Source of the DNA: Microvirga antarctica
GTDB lineage: Bacteria > Pseudomonadota > Alphaproteobacteria > Rhizobiales > Beijerinckiaceae
Reading direction: 5' to 3'
NCBI RefSeq assembly: GCF_017921815.1
Contig: NZ_JAGEMM010000002.1
Coordinates: 248,001-312,000 of the forward strand
DNA: 64,000 nt
The stretch's first letter is position 1. The number at the start of each line of letters is the position of its first letter. The translations under genes and the position numbers were made by a program. The notes under the pieces were generated by a model. That model did no database searches. It was not told the DNA's origin and saw nothing but the letters and a program-made list of their open reading frames with translations. Positions 46,090 to 55,157 of the stretch are shown here, one piece after another.

Positions 46090-46107
46090 GGTCGCGCCGG
46101 AAAAGCG

Positions 46108-46129
46108 CGGGGCCGCCGAAGCGGCCCCG
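46108..46129 (+). terminator. Terminator-like hairpin after the ABC-F gene
   Basis: A perfect 9-base-pair stem (CGGGGCCGC at 46108-46116 with GCGGCCCCG at 46121-46129) closes a CGAA loop. It lies 18 bases after the stop codon, and the convergent DUF533 gene ends at 46141. There is no T tract, so termination may be partial or bidirectional. Confidence 0.55.
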
Positions 46130-46140
46130 GTAACCACGTA

Positions 46141-46914
46141 TCAGGCAATGGCGCCGCGGACGCCGTCGATCTGGGTGTCCAGATGGGCCACGAGATCCGC
46201 CGGCAGGTCCAGCAGCGCCGTCAGCCGGTCGAGATAGGCCTTTTCCTCGGGCGTGTTCACATCCCCGATGGCCATGCGCGAGGCGGCATAAAGTTCGGCC
46301 GCCTGCTCCTTCGTCCTGGCGAGCCGCGCGATGGCGGCAGCATCGGCAGGCTTCCCCATGACGTCCATAAGGAAGCCCTTCTCCGCGTTCCCCAGCCCAA
46401 GTTGTTGAATCTGCTGCTGGATGCGCGTGGTCTCCTCGCCATCGAGATGACCATCGGATTTCGCGGCGGAAATCATCGCCTGGACCAGCGCCAAGCCGAG
46501 TTCGTTGCCGTTCTTGTCCTTCTCTTCATCAAGGTGAAAGCCGCTTCCCGCGGGAGCCTGGGCCGGAATGCGGTCGAGGGGAGCAGCGCCCGGCGCCTGA
46601 TTCTTCTTCCAGTCGTCGTAGGCCTTGAAGGCGACAGCCGAGAGGACCGCGAGGCCGCCGGCCTTGAGCAACGACCCCCCCGCCGAGCGCCCTGCGCCGG
46701 AGCCAAGGATTATCGACAGGAGGCCGCCGCCGGCAAGCCCGCCCATGCCGCCGGGGATCTTGGACACGATATCGCTGAGGCTGCCTTGCAGCCCGCCCAT
46801 GCCCGACCCGCCGCCAAAACCACCCTGTGGCGGACGTGCGCCGCCCATCGGGTCCGCCTGCCGGGCGTTGCCCTGACCTTGCATGAGGCCTTCCAGAATG
46901 CTGCCGAGATTCAT
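46141..46914 (-). CDS. DUF533 (YebE-like) protein
   Basis: This 257-residue protein has a Gly-rich N-terminal half with a hydrophobic stretch near residues 55-95 (GGLLSIILGSGAGRSAGGSLL, KAGGLAVLSAVAFKAYDDW). A TerB/DUF533 helical domain (about 130-255) contains AMISAAKSDGHLDGEETTRIQ. It resembles E. coli YebE. It may be membrane-associated. The function is poorly known; tellurite-resistance-like folds occur in the same superfamily. Confidence 0.82.
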   Translation of the reverse strand: MNLGSILEGLMQGQGNARQADPMGGARPPQGGFGGGSGMGGLQGSLSDIVSKIPGGMGGLAGGGLLSIILGSGAGRSAGGSLLKAGGLAVLSAVAFKAYDDWKKNQAPGAAPLDRIPAQAPAGSGFHLDEEKDKNGNELGLALVQAMISAAKSDGHLDGEETTRIQQQIQQLGLGNAEKGFLMDVMGKPADAAAIARLARTKEQAAELYAASRMAIGDVNTPEEKAYLDRLTALLDLPADLVAHLDTQIDGVRGAIA

Positions 46915-47008
46915 CGTTCACGCTCCCTGTGCTTGCGCTGTTATTCGGGGGAAAGACCCTGAGGAGGAAAGGGTTCCGTGCATGATCCCGAAGGGCCACG
47001 CCGACCTG

Positions 47009-48028
47009 TCAGGCGTCCTTGCTGTACCGCGTCACTTCCTGTTCGATGGCGCCGAAGAGGGAGTGGCCGACCTTGTCCTTCATTTCGATGCGCACGACGT
47101 CGCCGAACGACAGGAACGGGGTCTGGCTTTGCCCGCTCCGGAGCGTCTCCACGCACCGCTGTTCGGCAATGCACGAATAACCGACGCCGCCTTCGGCCAA
47201 AGGCAATCCAGGACCGCCGTCTTCGGCCTTGTTGGACACGGTTCCCGAGCCGATGACGCTGCCCGCGGTGAGGCTGCGGGTCTTGGCCGCGTGGCTGATC
47301 AGGGCCGGAAAATCGAACGCCATGTCGATCCCCGCATTGGGCCTGCCGAACGGCTTCCCATTGAGGCTCGAGAGCAGGGGAAGATGCAGCCTGCCGCCAT
47401 CCCAGGCCTCGCCCAGTTCGTCCGGGGTGACGGCGATGGGTGACAGGGTGGAGGCGGGCTTCGATTGGAAGAAGCCGAAGCCCTTGTCGAGTTCTGCGGG
47501 GACCAGCGCCCGCAACGACACGTCGTTGACGAGCACCACCAGCAGAATTGCCGCCGCTGCCTCCTCCCGGCTCGCGCCCATGGGCACGTCGCCGGTGATG
47601 ACGGCGATTTCAGCCTCGAAATCGATTCCATGGGCCTCATCGAGTGCGCGAATAGGGTCCCGGGGATTGAGAAAACCGTCCGCGCCGCCCTGATAGATCA
47701 GCGGGTCGGTCCAGAACGACTCCGGCATGGCCGCCCCGCGCGCTTTTCGCACCAGCTCCACGTGATTGACGTAAGCGGACCCATCCGCCCACTGATACGC
47801 GCGGGGCAGGGGGGACGCGCAATCGTGTTCGTGAAACCTGATCGACGGAACCGAGCCGATTTCGAGCTGCGCCGAGAGATCGGACAGCAATGGCGCGACC
47901 CTCGCCCAGTCATCCAGGGCTTGCTGAAGCGTCGGAACGATGAAAAAAGCGTCCGTCGCCCGCGTGAGGTCTTTCGACACCACCACCAGACGGCCGTCGC
48001 GGCCTTGCTTTAGGGAAGAAAGCTTCAT
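47009..48028 (-). CDS. fahA: Fumarylacetoacetate hydrolase
   Basis: This 339-residue enzyme hydrolyses fumarylacetoacetate to fumarate and acetoacetate, the last step of the homogentisate pathway. The N-terminal blocks MKLSSLKQGRDGRLVVVSKD and PTLQQALDDW match the short bacterial form. Later blocks are EAEIAVITGDVP, VNDVSLRALVPAE and GYSCIAEQRCVETL. The ATG at 48028 was chosen; a GTG two codons upstream is in frame. It is divergent from the TRAP gene and part of the tyrosine-degradation region with hmgA, maiA and hpd. Confidence 0.92.
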   Translation of the reverse strand: MKLSSLKQGRDGRLVVVSKDLTRATDAFFIVPTLQQALDDWARVAPLLSDLSAQLEIGSVPSIRFHEHDCASPLPRAYQWADGSAYVNHVELVRKARGAAMPESFWTDPLIYQGGADGFLNPRDPIRALDEAHGIDFEAEIAVITGDVPMGASREEAAAAILLVVLVNDVSLRALVPAELDKGFGFFQSKPASTLSPIAVTPDELGEAWDGGRLHLPLLSSLNGKPFGRPNAGIDMAFDFPALISHAAKTRSLTAGSVIGSGTVSNKAEDGGPGLPLAEGGVGYSCIAEQRCVETLRSGQSQTPFLSFGDVVRIEMKDKVGHSLFGAIEQEVTRYSKDA

Positions 48029-48091
48029 AGCCACCCGCCGGGTTATTGTGCTTCAGTAGCTTGCAACAAATTGAATCTCAGGGAAACGCCT

Positions 48092-49195
48092 ATGACGTCC
48101 TCGACCATGAAAAGACGAAGCTTCCTGACCGGCGCAGGCCTTGCGGCCGCGGCCGGAGCCGTGGCCTCGCCTGCGATTGCGCAATCCATGCCGGAAATTC
48201 GCTGGCGGCTCACCTCCAGTTTCCCCAAATCCCTCGATACGATCTTCGGGACGGCGCAGACCTTCGCCCGCTACATGGCCGAAGCCACCGACAACAAGTT
48301 TCAGATCCAGACCTTCTCGGCCGGCGAGATCGTGGGCGGCGGACAGGCGCTCGATGCGGTACAGAATGGCACCGTCGAATGCGCCCACACGCCGAGCTAC
48401 ATGTATATCGGCAAGGATCCGACGCTGGCCTTCGGAACCGGCGTCCCCTTCGGCCTCAATGCCCGCCAGCAGCATTCCTGGTGGCATTTCGCCGAAGGGC
48501 AGAAAATCACCAATGAGGTGCTTGCGCGCTACAACGCAATCGCCTTCGCGTGCGGCCAGTCCGGCACGCAGATGGGCGGATTCTTTCGCAAGGAGCTGAA
48601 TTCGGTCGAGGATCTGAAGGGACTGAAATTCCGCATCGGCGGTCTGGGCGGCGATGTGCTCGCCAAGCTCGGCGTGGTGCCGCAGCAGATCCCGGCCGGC
48701 GACGTCTTTCCGGCACTCGAGCGTGGCACCATCGATGCGGCCGAATTCGTCGGTCCCTACGATGACGAGAAGCTCGGATTGGTGAAGGTCGCCAAATACT
48801 ACTACGCGCCCGGCTGGTGGGAGGGTGGCGCGATGCTCCACCTGATGATCAATCTCGACAAGTACAACGCCCTGCCGAAGAACTACCAGTCGATCATCTT
48901 CCATGCCTGCGAGGCTGCCAATAACTGGATGCTGGCGAAGTACGACTTCGTCAATCCCGGCGGCCTGCGGCGCCTGCTGGCGCAGGGGGTCGAGCTTCGC
49001 TCTTTCCCGCTGCCGATCATGGAGGCGGCGTTGAAGTCGGCCAACGAGTTGTATGGCGAAATCTCCGCCAAGAATGCCGATTTCAAGCGGGCCTACGACT
49101 CGATGGTGGCTTATCGCGGCGAGGTGTTGCCCTGGTGGCAGCTCAATGAATACGCGTACGACACGTTCATGATCCGCACGCGCGGACGCTCCTGA
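48092..49195 (+). CDS. TRAP transporter substrate-binding protein (DctP family) with Tat-type signal
   Basis: This 367-residue protein has a twin-arginine leader (MKRRSFLTGAG) and cleavage probably after the PAIAQ stretch. The mature part has the DctP fold (EIRWRLTSSFPKSLDTI, GGGQALDAVQNGTVE). It binds a carboxylic acid substrate in the periplasm and hands it to a DctQM permease. No DctQ or DctM gene lies in the window, so the permease must be elsewhere. It sits between fahA and hmgA, suggesting an aromatic or keto acid ligand. AGGGAAA precedes ATG 48092; ATG 48107 is an alternative. Confidence 0.87.
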   Translation: MTSSTMKRRSFLTGAGLAAAAGAVASPAIAQSMPEIRWRLTSSFPKSLDTIFGTAQTFARYMAEATDNKFQIQTFSAGEIVGGGQALDAVQNGTVECAHTPSYMYIGKDPTLAFGTGVPFGLNARQQHSWWHFAEGQKITNEVLARYNAIAFACGQSGTQMGGFFRKELNSVEDLKGLKFRIGGLGGDVLAKLGVVPQQIPAGDVFPALERGTIDAAEFVGPYDDEKLGLVKVAKYYYAPGWWEGGAMLHLMINLDKYNALPKNYQSIIFHACEAANNWMLAKYDFVNPGGLRRLLAQGVELRSFPLPIMEAALKSANELYGEISAKNADFKRAYDSMVAYRGEVLPWWQLNEYAYDTFMIRTRGRS

Positions 49196-49207
49196 ACCTG
49201 CGATCGT

Positions 49208-49243
49208 CCCTGTCATGCCGGGCCTTTTCGCGGCATGACAGGG
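49208..49243. terminator. Bidirectional terminator hairpin between TRAP and hmgA genes
   Basis: A perfect 13-base-pair stem (49208-49220 with 49231-49243) surrounds a 10-base loop. It is centred between the TRAP stop (49195) and the end of the convergent hmgA gene (49260), as expected for a shared terminator. A T tract is absent in both directions. Confidence 0.6.
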
Positions 49244-49259
49244 GTCACAGCCGCCATGC

Positions 49260-50624
49260 TCAATCGGGGTCGCGACGGGTTGGGTCGAAGGTCTTCTTCA
49301 GACCGTGCCAGCAATCGCTGTAGTCCTTCTGCAATGTCGCCGATTCCGCGGCGTATTTCGTCACCCGTTGCGGAAATCGCGTTTCGAACATGAACGCCAT
49401 GGTGCCGGTGAGCTTGACCGGCTGGAGGGCCACTTTACTCGCATGATCGAAGGCCGAAGCGTCGGGCCCGTGCGGCAGCATCTGATTGTGCAGCGAGAAC
49501 CCGCCCGGCACGAATCCCTCTGGCTTGGCGTCGTAGACGCCGTAGACCAGACCCATGAATTCCGACATCAGGTTGCGATGATACCAGGGCGGCCGGAAGG
49601 TGTTCTCGGCCACTGACCAGCGCTCCGGAAAAATCACGAAGTCCACATTGGCCGTTCCCGGCGTTTCGGATGGTGCGGTGAGCACCGTGAAGATCGACGG
49701 ATCCGGGTGATCGAACAGGATCGCGCCGACCGGTGAGAAGTGGCGCAGGTCGTATTTGTAAGGCGCGTAATTGCCGTGCCATGCCACAACATCGAGGGGG
49801 GATTGGCCGATCCCGGTGCGATAGAGTTCACCACCCCATTTGACGAAGAGCCAGGACGGCTCTTCCCGGTCTTCGTAGGCCGCAACCGGTGTCAGGAAAT
49901 CGCGCGGGTTGGCCAGGCAATTGGCGCCGATCGGGCCGCGATCCGGCAACGTGAAGCCGCCGCCGTAGTTTTCACACAGATAGGCGCGGGCCTTACCGTC
50001 AGGCACCTCGACGCTGAAGATGACGCCGCGCGGCAGGACGCAGATTTCTCCGGGCTCGATATCGATCACTCCGAACTCGGTGCGGAAGCGGAGTCGATTC
50101 TCCTGGGCCACCACCAGGTACTCGCCATCTGCGTTGAACATGTAGGCGTTGGTCATGGAAGCGGTCGCGACCAGCACATGGGCTGCCATGCCCACCTGCG
50201 TGTCTGAATCGCCGGCTGTGGTGATCGTGCGCAGCCCATCGAGAAACGTCACATTGCCATCCGGAAACGGCGTCGGATCCCAGCGCAACGGGCCGATGGC
50301 GAGGTCGCTCTCTTCCCGGCACGGCGCCGTGCGCATCAACCCCTTGTCGACCTTCGTGTAGCGGCCGGAATGCTTGACGCTGGGCCTGATGCGGTAAAGC
50401 CATGAGCGCTGGTTGGTCGCCTGCGGAGCCGTGAACGGGGACCCCGACAGTTGCTCCGCATACAGGCCGTAATTCAGTCTTTGGGGCGAGTTGCGACCCA
50501 GGGGCAATGCGCCGGGCAGAGCCTCCGTCTCGAAGCTGTTGCCGAAACCGGACATATAATGCGGCACGATGGCGCTCGACCGCGCGTCGGGGACGGGCCT
50601 ATGGGGAACGGTCCGATCATCCAT
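49260..50624 (-). CDS. hmgA: Homogentisate 1,2-dioxygenase
   Basis: This 454-residue Fe(II) dioxygenase opens the homogentisate ring to maleylacetoacetate. The iron ligands are likely the His and Glu in [12 protein letters not shown] and the His in [11 protein letters not shown], matching the human HGO His335, Glu341, His371 pattern. Other blocks include [16 protein letters not shown] and CVLPRGVIF. It is transcribed divergently from the MarR gene, and a palindrome lies 38-51 bases upstream of its start. Confidence 0.94.
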   Translation of the reverse strand: MDDRTVPHRPVPDARSSAIVPHYMSGFGNSFETEALPGALPLGRNSPQRLNYGLYAEQLSGSPFTAPQATNQRSWLYRIRPSVKHSGRYTKVDKGLMRTAPCREESDLAIGPLRWDPTPFPDGNVTFLDGLRTITTAGDSDTQVGMAAHVLVATASMTNAYMFNADGEYLVVAQENRLRFRTEFGVIDIEPGEICVLPRGVIFSVEVPDGKARAYLCENYGGGFTLPDRGPIGANCLANPRDFLTPVAAYEDREEPSWLFVKWGGELYRTGIGQSPLDVVAWHGNYAPYKYDLRHFSPVGAILFDHPDPSIFTVLTAPSETPGTANVDFVIFPERWSVAENTFRPPWYHRNLMSEFMGLVYGVYDAKPEGFVPGGFSLHNQMLPHGPDASAFDHASKVALQPVKLTGTMAFMFETRFPQRVTKYAAESATLQKDYSDCWHGLKKTFDPTRRDPD

Positions 50625-50662
50625 GATGTCCTCCTTGCCAAGCAGTTCATCGTCTCAAAGTG

Positions 50663-50676
50663 GTTGCGTGTGCAAC
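50663..50676. promoter_or_regulatory. Putative MarR operator, copy 1
   Basis: Perfect palindrome GTTGC-gtgt-GCAAC, 38-51 bases upstream of the hmgA start on the minus strand. It repeats as copy 2 29 bases away. MarR-type regulators commonly bind TTGC-N4-GCAA-type sites, so this fits repression of hmgA. Confidence 0.65.
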
Positions 50677-50691
50677 GAATAGCGGGTATTG

Positions 50692-50705
50692 GTTGCTTGA
50701 GCAAC
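50692..50705. promoter_or_regulatory. Putative MarR operator, copy 2
   Basis: Perfect palindrome GTTGC-ttga-GCAAC ending 11 bases before the MarR gene ATG. The two copies are 29 bases apart, roughly three helical turns, so a regulator could contact both on one face. This copy would autoregulate the MarR gene and the downstream maiA-hpd genes. Confidence 0.65.
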
Positions 50706-50716
50706 GGTTGGTGTCA

Positions 50717-51214
50717 ATGGCAATCGCAACGTCGGCCTTTCAGGATGATCCCGACGCCCTCGTGATCCTGGAGCGGTTCCTGCCCTATCGGCTGAACGTG
50801 CTGGCGAGCTTGAGCTCCAATGCGCTGGCCCAGATCTACGCGGAGCGGTTCGGTCTCTCCATCCCGGCCTGGCGGGTCATCGCCACCCTCGGGCAATACG
50901 AATATCGCACCGCACGGGATATTGCGGCCCATGGCGTCATGCACAAATCCACGATTTCCCGTGCTGTCTCCGCGCTCGAAAAGCGTGGCCTGGTCGGCAG
51001 GCGCCCCAATCCGGCGGATCGGCGCGAGGAGCTGCTGGCGCTGACCGAGAAGGGCGCGGCGGTCTACACAGCGCTTGCCCCGCAGGCCCTGGCGTTCGAG
51101 CGGCAACTCCTGTCAGTCCTCGAACCGGGTGAGCAGCGAGTCCTCGCGGCGCTGATGGACAAGCTGACCACGAAAGCGCGCGCGCTGGCCCCTGACGAAG
51201 AGGGGCGAGCATGA
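50717..51214 (+). CDS. MarR-family transcriptional regulator of the homogentisate pathway
   Basis: This 165-residue winged-helix protein has the MarR block AWRVIATLGQYEYRTARDIA, the recognition helix HKSTISRAVSALEKRGLV and the wing RPNPADRREELLALTEKG. It is divergent from hmgA and overlaps maiA by 4 bases, so it heads the operon MarR-maiA-hpd. Two GTTGC-N4-GCAAC palindromes flank its promoter. It probably represses the pathway until a phenolic or keto-acid intermediate binds. GTG 50711 is an alternative start. Confidence 0.87.
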   Translation: MAIATSAFQDDPDALVILERFLPYRLNVLASLSSNALAQIYAERFGLSIPAWRVIATLGQYEYRTARDIAAHGVMHKSTISRAVSALEKRGLVGRRPNPADRREELLALTEKGAAVYTALAPQALAFERQLLSVLEPGEQRVLAALMDKLTTKARALAPDEEGRA

Positions 51215-51837
51215 AGCTCTATACGTATTTCCGGTCGTCTGCGGCCTATCGGGTGCGGATCGCCCTTAACCTCAAGGGCGTGACGGTCGAATCCGTTGCC
51301 GTGGATCTGCTGAAGGGCGAGCACAAACTTGCGCCTTTTGCGGAGATCAACCCACAGCGCCGGGTGCCGGCCCTCGACATCCAGGGCACCATCCTGCTGC
51401 AATCCCCGGCGATCCTCGAATACCTCGACGAGGTTTATCCCGAGCCGCCCCTGCTGCCGATCGGCGCCCTGCAGCGGGCCAGGGTGCGTGCGGTCGGCAG
51501 CATCGTCGCCTGCGATATCCATCCGCTCAACAATTCCGGCACCCTCGCGTATCTCAAGACCCGCCTCGGGCAGGACCGCGCGAGCATGGATTCCTGGTAC
51601 GCCCATTGGGTCACAGCCGGGTTCGATGCCATCGAGACCCTCCTTCAGCCCGGCCCCTATGCGTTCGGATCACGGCCGACGCTCGCCGACATCTATCTCG
51701 TTCCACAGGTCTTCAATGCGCGCCGTTTCGACATCCCGCTCTCGCCCTATCCGAGGATTGTGGCGGTCGAGGCCGCCTGTTCGCGGATCGACGCCTTCGA
51801 GCGGGCGGCGCCGGCGCGCCAGCCGGATGCCGCCTAA
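51211..51837 (+). CDS. maiA: Maleylacetoacetate isomerase (zeta-class GST)
   Basis: This 208-residue glutathione-dependent enzyme isomerises maleylacetoacetate to fumarylacetoacetate. The N-terminal motif RSSAAYRVRIALNLK matches zeta-class enzymes, with Ala in place of the cysteine often seen after the two serines. QSPAILEYLDEVYPEPPLLP is also typical. The ATG overlaps the MarR stop, so the genes are co-transcribed. A C-terminal helical domain (about 90-205) contains the acceptor side. Confidence 0.92.
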   Translation: MKLYTYFRSSAAYRVRIALNLKGVTVESVAVDLLKGEHKLAPFAEINPQRRVPALDIQGTILLQSPAILEYLDEVYPEPPLLPIGALQRARVRAVGSIVACDIHPLNNSGTLAYLKTRLGQDRASMDSWYAHWVTAGFDAIETLLQPGPYAFGSRPTLADIYLVPQVFNARRFDIPLSPYPRIVAVEAACSRIDAFERAAPARQPDAA

Positions 51838-51895
51838 AGACTCGGTCGGCCAACATTCGTCCGCGCGTCGCGGACATGCCGCAGGAGGAAAAGCC

Positions 51896-53035
51896 ATGGG
51901 TCCGTTCCCTCACGACGCACCGCCGCCCGAAATCTCCCCCGAGAACCCCATGGGCACCGACGGGTTCGAGTTCGTGGAATTCTGCCACCCTGACCCGCAG
52001 GCCCTGGATACGCTGTTCAAAAGAATGGGCTTTTCGCTTGTGGCGCGGCACCGCTCCAAGACCGCCATGCTGTACCGGCAGGGCGATATCAACTTCATCG
52101 TCAACGCCGAGCCGGGCTCATTTGCCGAACGTTTCGCGAGCCAGCACGGGCCATCGGCCCCCGCGATGGCGTTTCGGGTCGTCGACGCACAGCAGGCGTT
52201 CGAACGGGCGCTGTCCCTTGGGGCGAAACCGGTCGCGACTCAGACGGGACCCCACGAGCTCGTCATCCCGGCCATCGAGGGCATCGGCGGGCTGCAGATC
52301 TACCTGGTGGATCGCTACGGCGAGAAGGGATCGATCTACGACGTGGATTTTGAATGGATCGGCGAGGCCGACCCCCGGCCTGAAGGGGTTGGGCTCCATT
52401 ACCTCGACCATCTCACCCACAATGTCGTCCGGGGACGCCTGGCCGAATGGGCAGGCTTCTATGAGCGGCTGTTCAATTTCAGGCAGATCCGCTATTTCGA
52501 TATCGCCGGCAAGATGTCGGGCCTGCATTCCCGGGCCATGACCAGCCCGGACGGCAAGATCCGCATCCCGATCAACGAGGATGCCGGCGAGCGCGGCCAG
52601 ATCGAGGAATACCTTCAGGAATACAAAGGGGAGGGCATCCAGCACGTGGCTCTGGGCTCCACCGATCTCTACCAGTCCATCGAGACCCTGATCGAGCGGG
52701 GCGTCGACTTCATGCCCGCACCCAACGACGTCTATTACGGCCGGATCGACAAGCGGCTCCCCCGTCACGGCGAACCCGTCGACCGACTGCGGCGGGACGG
52801 GATCCTCATCGACGGGGAGGGCGTGGTGGAGGGCGGCTTTACCAAGGTGCTTCTGCAGCGGTTCGGCAAGACCGCCATCGGGCCGATCTTCTTCGAATAC
52901 ATCCAGCGCAAGGGCGATGACGGATTCGGGGAGGGCAATTTCAAAGCCTTGTTCGAATCCATCGAGGAGGACCAGATCCGCCGGGGCGTTCTGAAGCCGC
53001 GACTCACTGAGGATCAGGCGGAGCAAAGACGGTGA
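51896..53035 (+). CDS. hpd: 4-hydroxyphenylpyruvate dioxygenase
   Basis: This 379-residue Fe(II) enzyme converts 4-hydroxyphenylpyruvate to homogentisate, feeding hmgA. The iron ligands are visible: His in YLDHLTHNV, His in GIQHVALGS and Glu in FFEYIQRKG. The N-terminal half (about 20-145) and C-terminal half form the paired glyoxalase-like fold. GGAGGAAAA precedes the ATG at 51896. It is the last gene of the MarR-maiA-hpd operon. Confidence 0.95.
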   Translation: MGPFPHDAPPPEISPENPMGTDGFEFVEFCHPDPQALDTLFKRMGFSLVARHRSKTAMLYRQGDINFIVNAEPGSFAERFASQHGPSAPAMAFRVVDAQQAFERALSLGAKPVATQTGPHELVIPAIEGIGGLQIYLVDRYGEKGSIYDVDFEWIGEADPRPEGVGLHYLDHLTHNVVRGRLAEWAGFYERLFNFRQIRYFDIAGKMSGLHSRAMTSPDGKIRIPINEDAGERGQIEEYLQEYKGEGIQHVALGSTDLYQSIETLIERGVDFMPAPNDVYYGRIDKRLPRHGEPVDRLRRDGILIDGEGVVEGGFTKVLLQRFGKTAIGPIFFEYIQRKGDDGFGEGNFKALFESIEEDQIRRGVLKPRLTEDQAEQRR

Positions 53036-53504
53036 TTCGAGGCGGCTCGCGTACTGTCCAGCCGCTATCGCGAGAAAATGAGCCATCGACGGCGGCCGGT
53101 GGGCGCGGGCGCCGGTTTTCAACGCTGCGGCACAAAAGAGGCTCATCGGGCGGCAGAGAGGCTGGCTCCTTCCTCTCGGCCACCCTCCTCAAACCCTTTC
53201 CTGGTAAGGGTTTGTTAAGAATTTCCCGGCGGATCTTTACAATTGGTTAATTTCCGGCTGCCGAACGTGTCCATTGTGCAACAGCCCCTTGAAAAGCCGG
53301 GTGCTCTGCCGCTTTTGCGCCTTCATTCGATTGCGCCCGGTGCGGCTCTCAGTAATGTGACTTCAGCGGCGGGGGCACCCCAGTCGTGAATTTCCGGCTC
53401 CACCCAATGAGGGGTGGTTCCGCCAATTTCTAGGGGAAATGGGACGCGCTTCCTTGAGGCGCTAACCCGGGCCCCCCAGGGTCTCGAAACTTTGGAGGTC
53501 AACT
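53036..53504. other. Intergenic/leader region between hpd and the porin gene
   Basis: This 469-base region has no convincing gene. A terminator-like hairpin at 53191-53213 marks the end of the hpd operon. From about 53214 the sequence turns more A/T-rich, consistent with the porin promoter and a long leader. The strong ribosome-binding site GGAGGT lies 8 bases before the porin ATG. Confidence 0.5.
53191..53213 (+). terminator. Candidate terminator hairpin of the hpd operon
   Basis: AAACCCTT (53191-53198) pairs perfectly with AAGGGTTT (53206-53213) around a 7-base loop. It is followed by a GTTAAGAATTTC run rather than a clean T tract. It lies 156 bases after the hpd stop, so the assignment is tentative. 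Confidence 0.4.
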
Positions 53505-54830
53505 ATGAAGCTCGTTAAGAGCCTTCTTCTCGGTACGGTCGCGGGTCTCGCCGCCGTTGCTGGCGCTCAGGCTGCCGATCTTCCCTCGAAGAAGGCTGCA
53601 CCTGTTGAGTACGTTCGCGTTTGCTCCACCTACGGCGCAGGCTTCTTCTATCTTCCCGGCACCGAAACCTGCCTCCGCGTTGGTGGCCGTGTTCGCGCTG
53701 ACTATCTCTACAACTCGCCCCTGACGCGTCAGGCTGACTCGGTCGGCTTCCGCGCTCGTGGTCGTATCCAGCTCGACGCACGTACGGCAACGGCTTACGG
53801 CCTTCTCCGTTCGGTCGTCCGCTTCGAAATCACCCGTTCGTCGGCAACGCCGTTCGGCAACACCGGCACGATCGGTACTGCTCCGAACGTCGCTCAGGCG
53901 TTCATCCAGTTCGGCGGCCTCACCGCTGGTCGCGTGACCTCGTTCTTCTCGAACGGCGATCTCCCGACCGGTCACATGGGCACGCTGCGCTTCGACGACG
54001 CTCCTGACGTCGACCTGTTGGCCTACACCTTCACGTTCGGTAACGGCTTCTCGGCTTCGATCTCGATCGAAGACGGCCTTGACCGTCGTCAGTCCGGCTT
54101 CATCGCTGGCGGCCCGACCGCTCTTGCTCTGACCTACGCTGGTCAGCGCACGCCCGACGTCGTCGCCAACCTGAAGTACGCTGGCACCTGGGGCACGGCA
54201 CAGCTGTCCGGTGCGGTTCACCAGATCCGCGCAGGCAACCTGTTCACCAACGCAGCAGGCTTCTCTGACTACCCGGATACCGAATACGGCTTCGCCGTTG
54301 CAGGTTCGGTCGGCGTGAACCTGCCGCAGCTCGCTCCCGGCGATGCTCTGTGGTTCGCAGCGACCTACGCTGATGGCGCTCTGTCTTACCTCAACGGCGG
54401 CAACGCAGGCACCATCATCAGCCCGATCACCGAGTTCGGCGCTGGCAACATCCTCCTCACCGACGCTTACATCAACTCGCTCTCGGGTGATATCAAGCGC
54501 GGTCGTGGTTGGTCGCTTGCCGGTGGTCTGCGTCACTACTGGACCCCGACCGTCCGTTCGAACTTCTTCGGTTCGTACATGCGCATCAACTACTCGGGCG
54601 GATCGGATCAGATCCTCGCGAGCGGCACGACTGTCGGTCTGCCTGACTTCAGCGAATACCGCGTCGGTGCCAACATCTTCTGGCAGCCGGTCAGCGGCCT
54701 CGATCTCGGTGTGGAAGTGATCTACGCCAACATCGATCCCCGCGGTCGTCTGGCAGTCACGAACTCGATCAACCCGATCAGCTCGTCTGACTCGTGGGAA
54801 GGTCGTCTGCGCGTGCAGCGCGACTTCTAA
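53505..54830 (+). CDS. Porin, alphaproteobacterial Porin_2 family
   Basis: This 441-residue outer-membrane beta barrel has a signal peptide (cleavage near residue 23, GAQAA then DLP) and the N-terminal block VEYVRVCSTYGAGFFYLPGT typical of Hyphomicrobiales porins. A terminal Phe (VQRDF) serves as the BamA recognition residue. Codon use differs from its neighbours (frequent cgt, gct, tct and ggt), as in highly expressed genes. A strong ribosome-binding site and a textbook terminator frame the gene. It forms general diffusion pores for small solutes. Confidence 0.92.
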   Translation: MKLVKSLLLGTVAGLAAVAGAQAADLPSKKAAPVEYVRVCSTYGAGFFYLPGTETCLRVGGRVRADYLYNSPLTRQADSVGFRARGRIQLDARTATAYGLLRSVVRFEITRSSATPFGNTGTIGTAPNVAQAFIQFGGLTAGRVTSFFSNGDLPTGHMGTLRFDDAPDVDLLAYTFTFGNGFSASISIEDGLDRRQSGFIAGGPTALALTYAGQRTPDVVANLKYAGTWGTAQLSGAVHQIRAGNLFTNAAGFSDYPDTEYGFAVAGSVGVNLPQLAPGDALWFAATYADGALSYLNGGNAGTIISPITEFGAGNILLTDAYINSLSGDIKRGRGWSLAGGLRHYWTPTVRSNFFGSYMRINYSGGSDQILASGTTVGLPDFSEYRVGANIFWQPVSGLDLGVEVIYANIDPRGRLAVTNSINPISSSDSWEGRLRVQRDF

Positions 54831-54854
54831 TCGGTTCAATCCGATTGGTTCAGG

Positions 54855-54886
54855 AAACCCCGGTGGCAACACCGGGGTTTTCTTTT
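54855..54886 (+). terminator. Rho-independent terminator of the porin gene
   Basis: An 11-base-pair perfect stem (AAACCCCGGTG at 54855-54865 with CACCGGGGTTT at 54870-54880), a GCAA tetraloop and a TCTTTTT tract follow the porin stop by 24 bases. This is the strongest terminator in the window. Confidence 0.93.
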
Positions 54887-55157
54887 TGCGCGGGTCTCAA
54901 TGCTCGTGGCTTGGGGTGGACGACCCCCATGGCGGTGTTTCAGGCGGCTTTCCTGGCTTGCCATTCTCTGCGGCCGGGCTGTTGCTGCCAACGCGGCACG
55001 GGTCACGCTCTATTTGGCGACGGAAGACTGCCGATACACGCGAAACGGAGCAGTCGGATTTTCGCATTCACTGTCGGGATGAGAGCGATACTCGCCCAGA
55101 CCCGCGCGGCGGAGCGAGGAATCAGGCCGGCTTGAGCAATCCTGAGCCGCAGCCCGC
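54887..55157. other. Intergenic region between porin terminator and tandem array
   Basis: No convincing gene. Short frames on both strands here lack supporting start sites and read as low-complexity Arg/Ser-rich sequence. Nothing else recognisable was found. Confidence 0.4.

Noticed and set aside
48054..48067. A possible third MarR operator between fahA and the TRAP gene
   Set aside because: Only the GCAAC half matches; the left half is altered and the spacing is wrong, so regulation of fahA by the MarR protein is not supported by sequence here.
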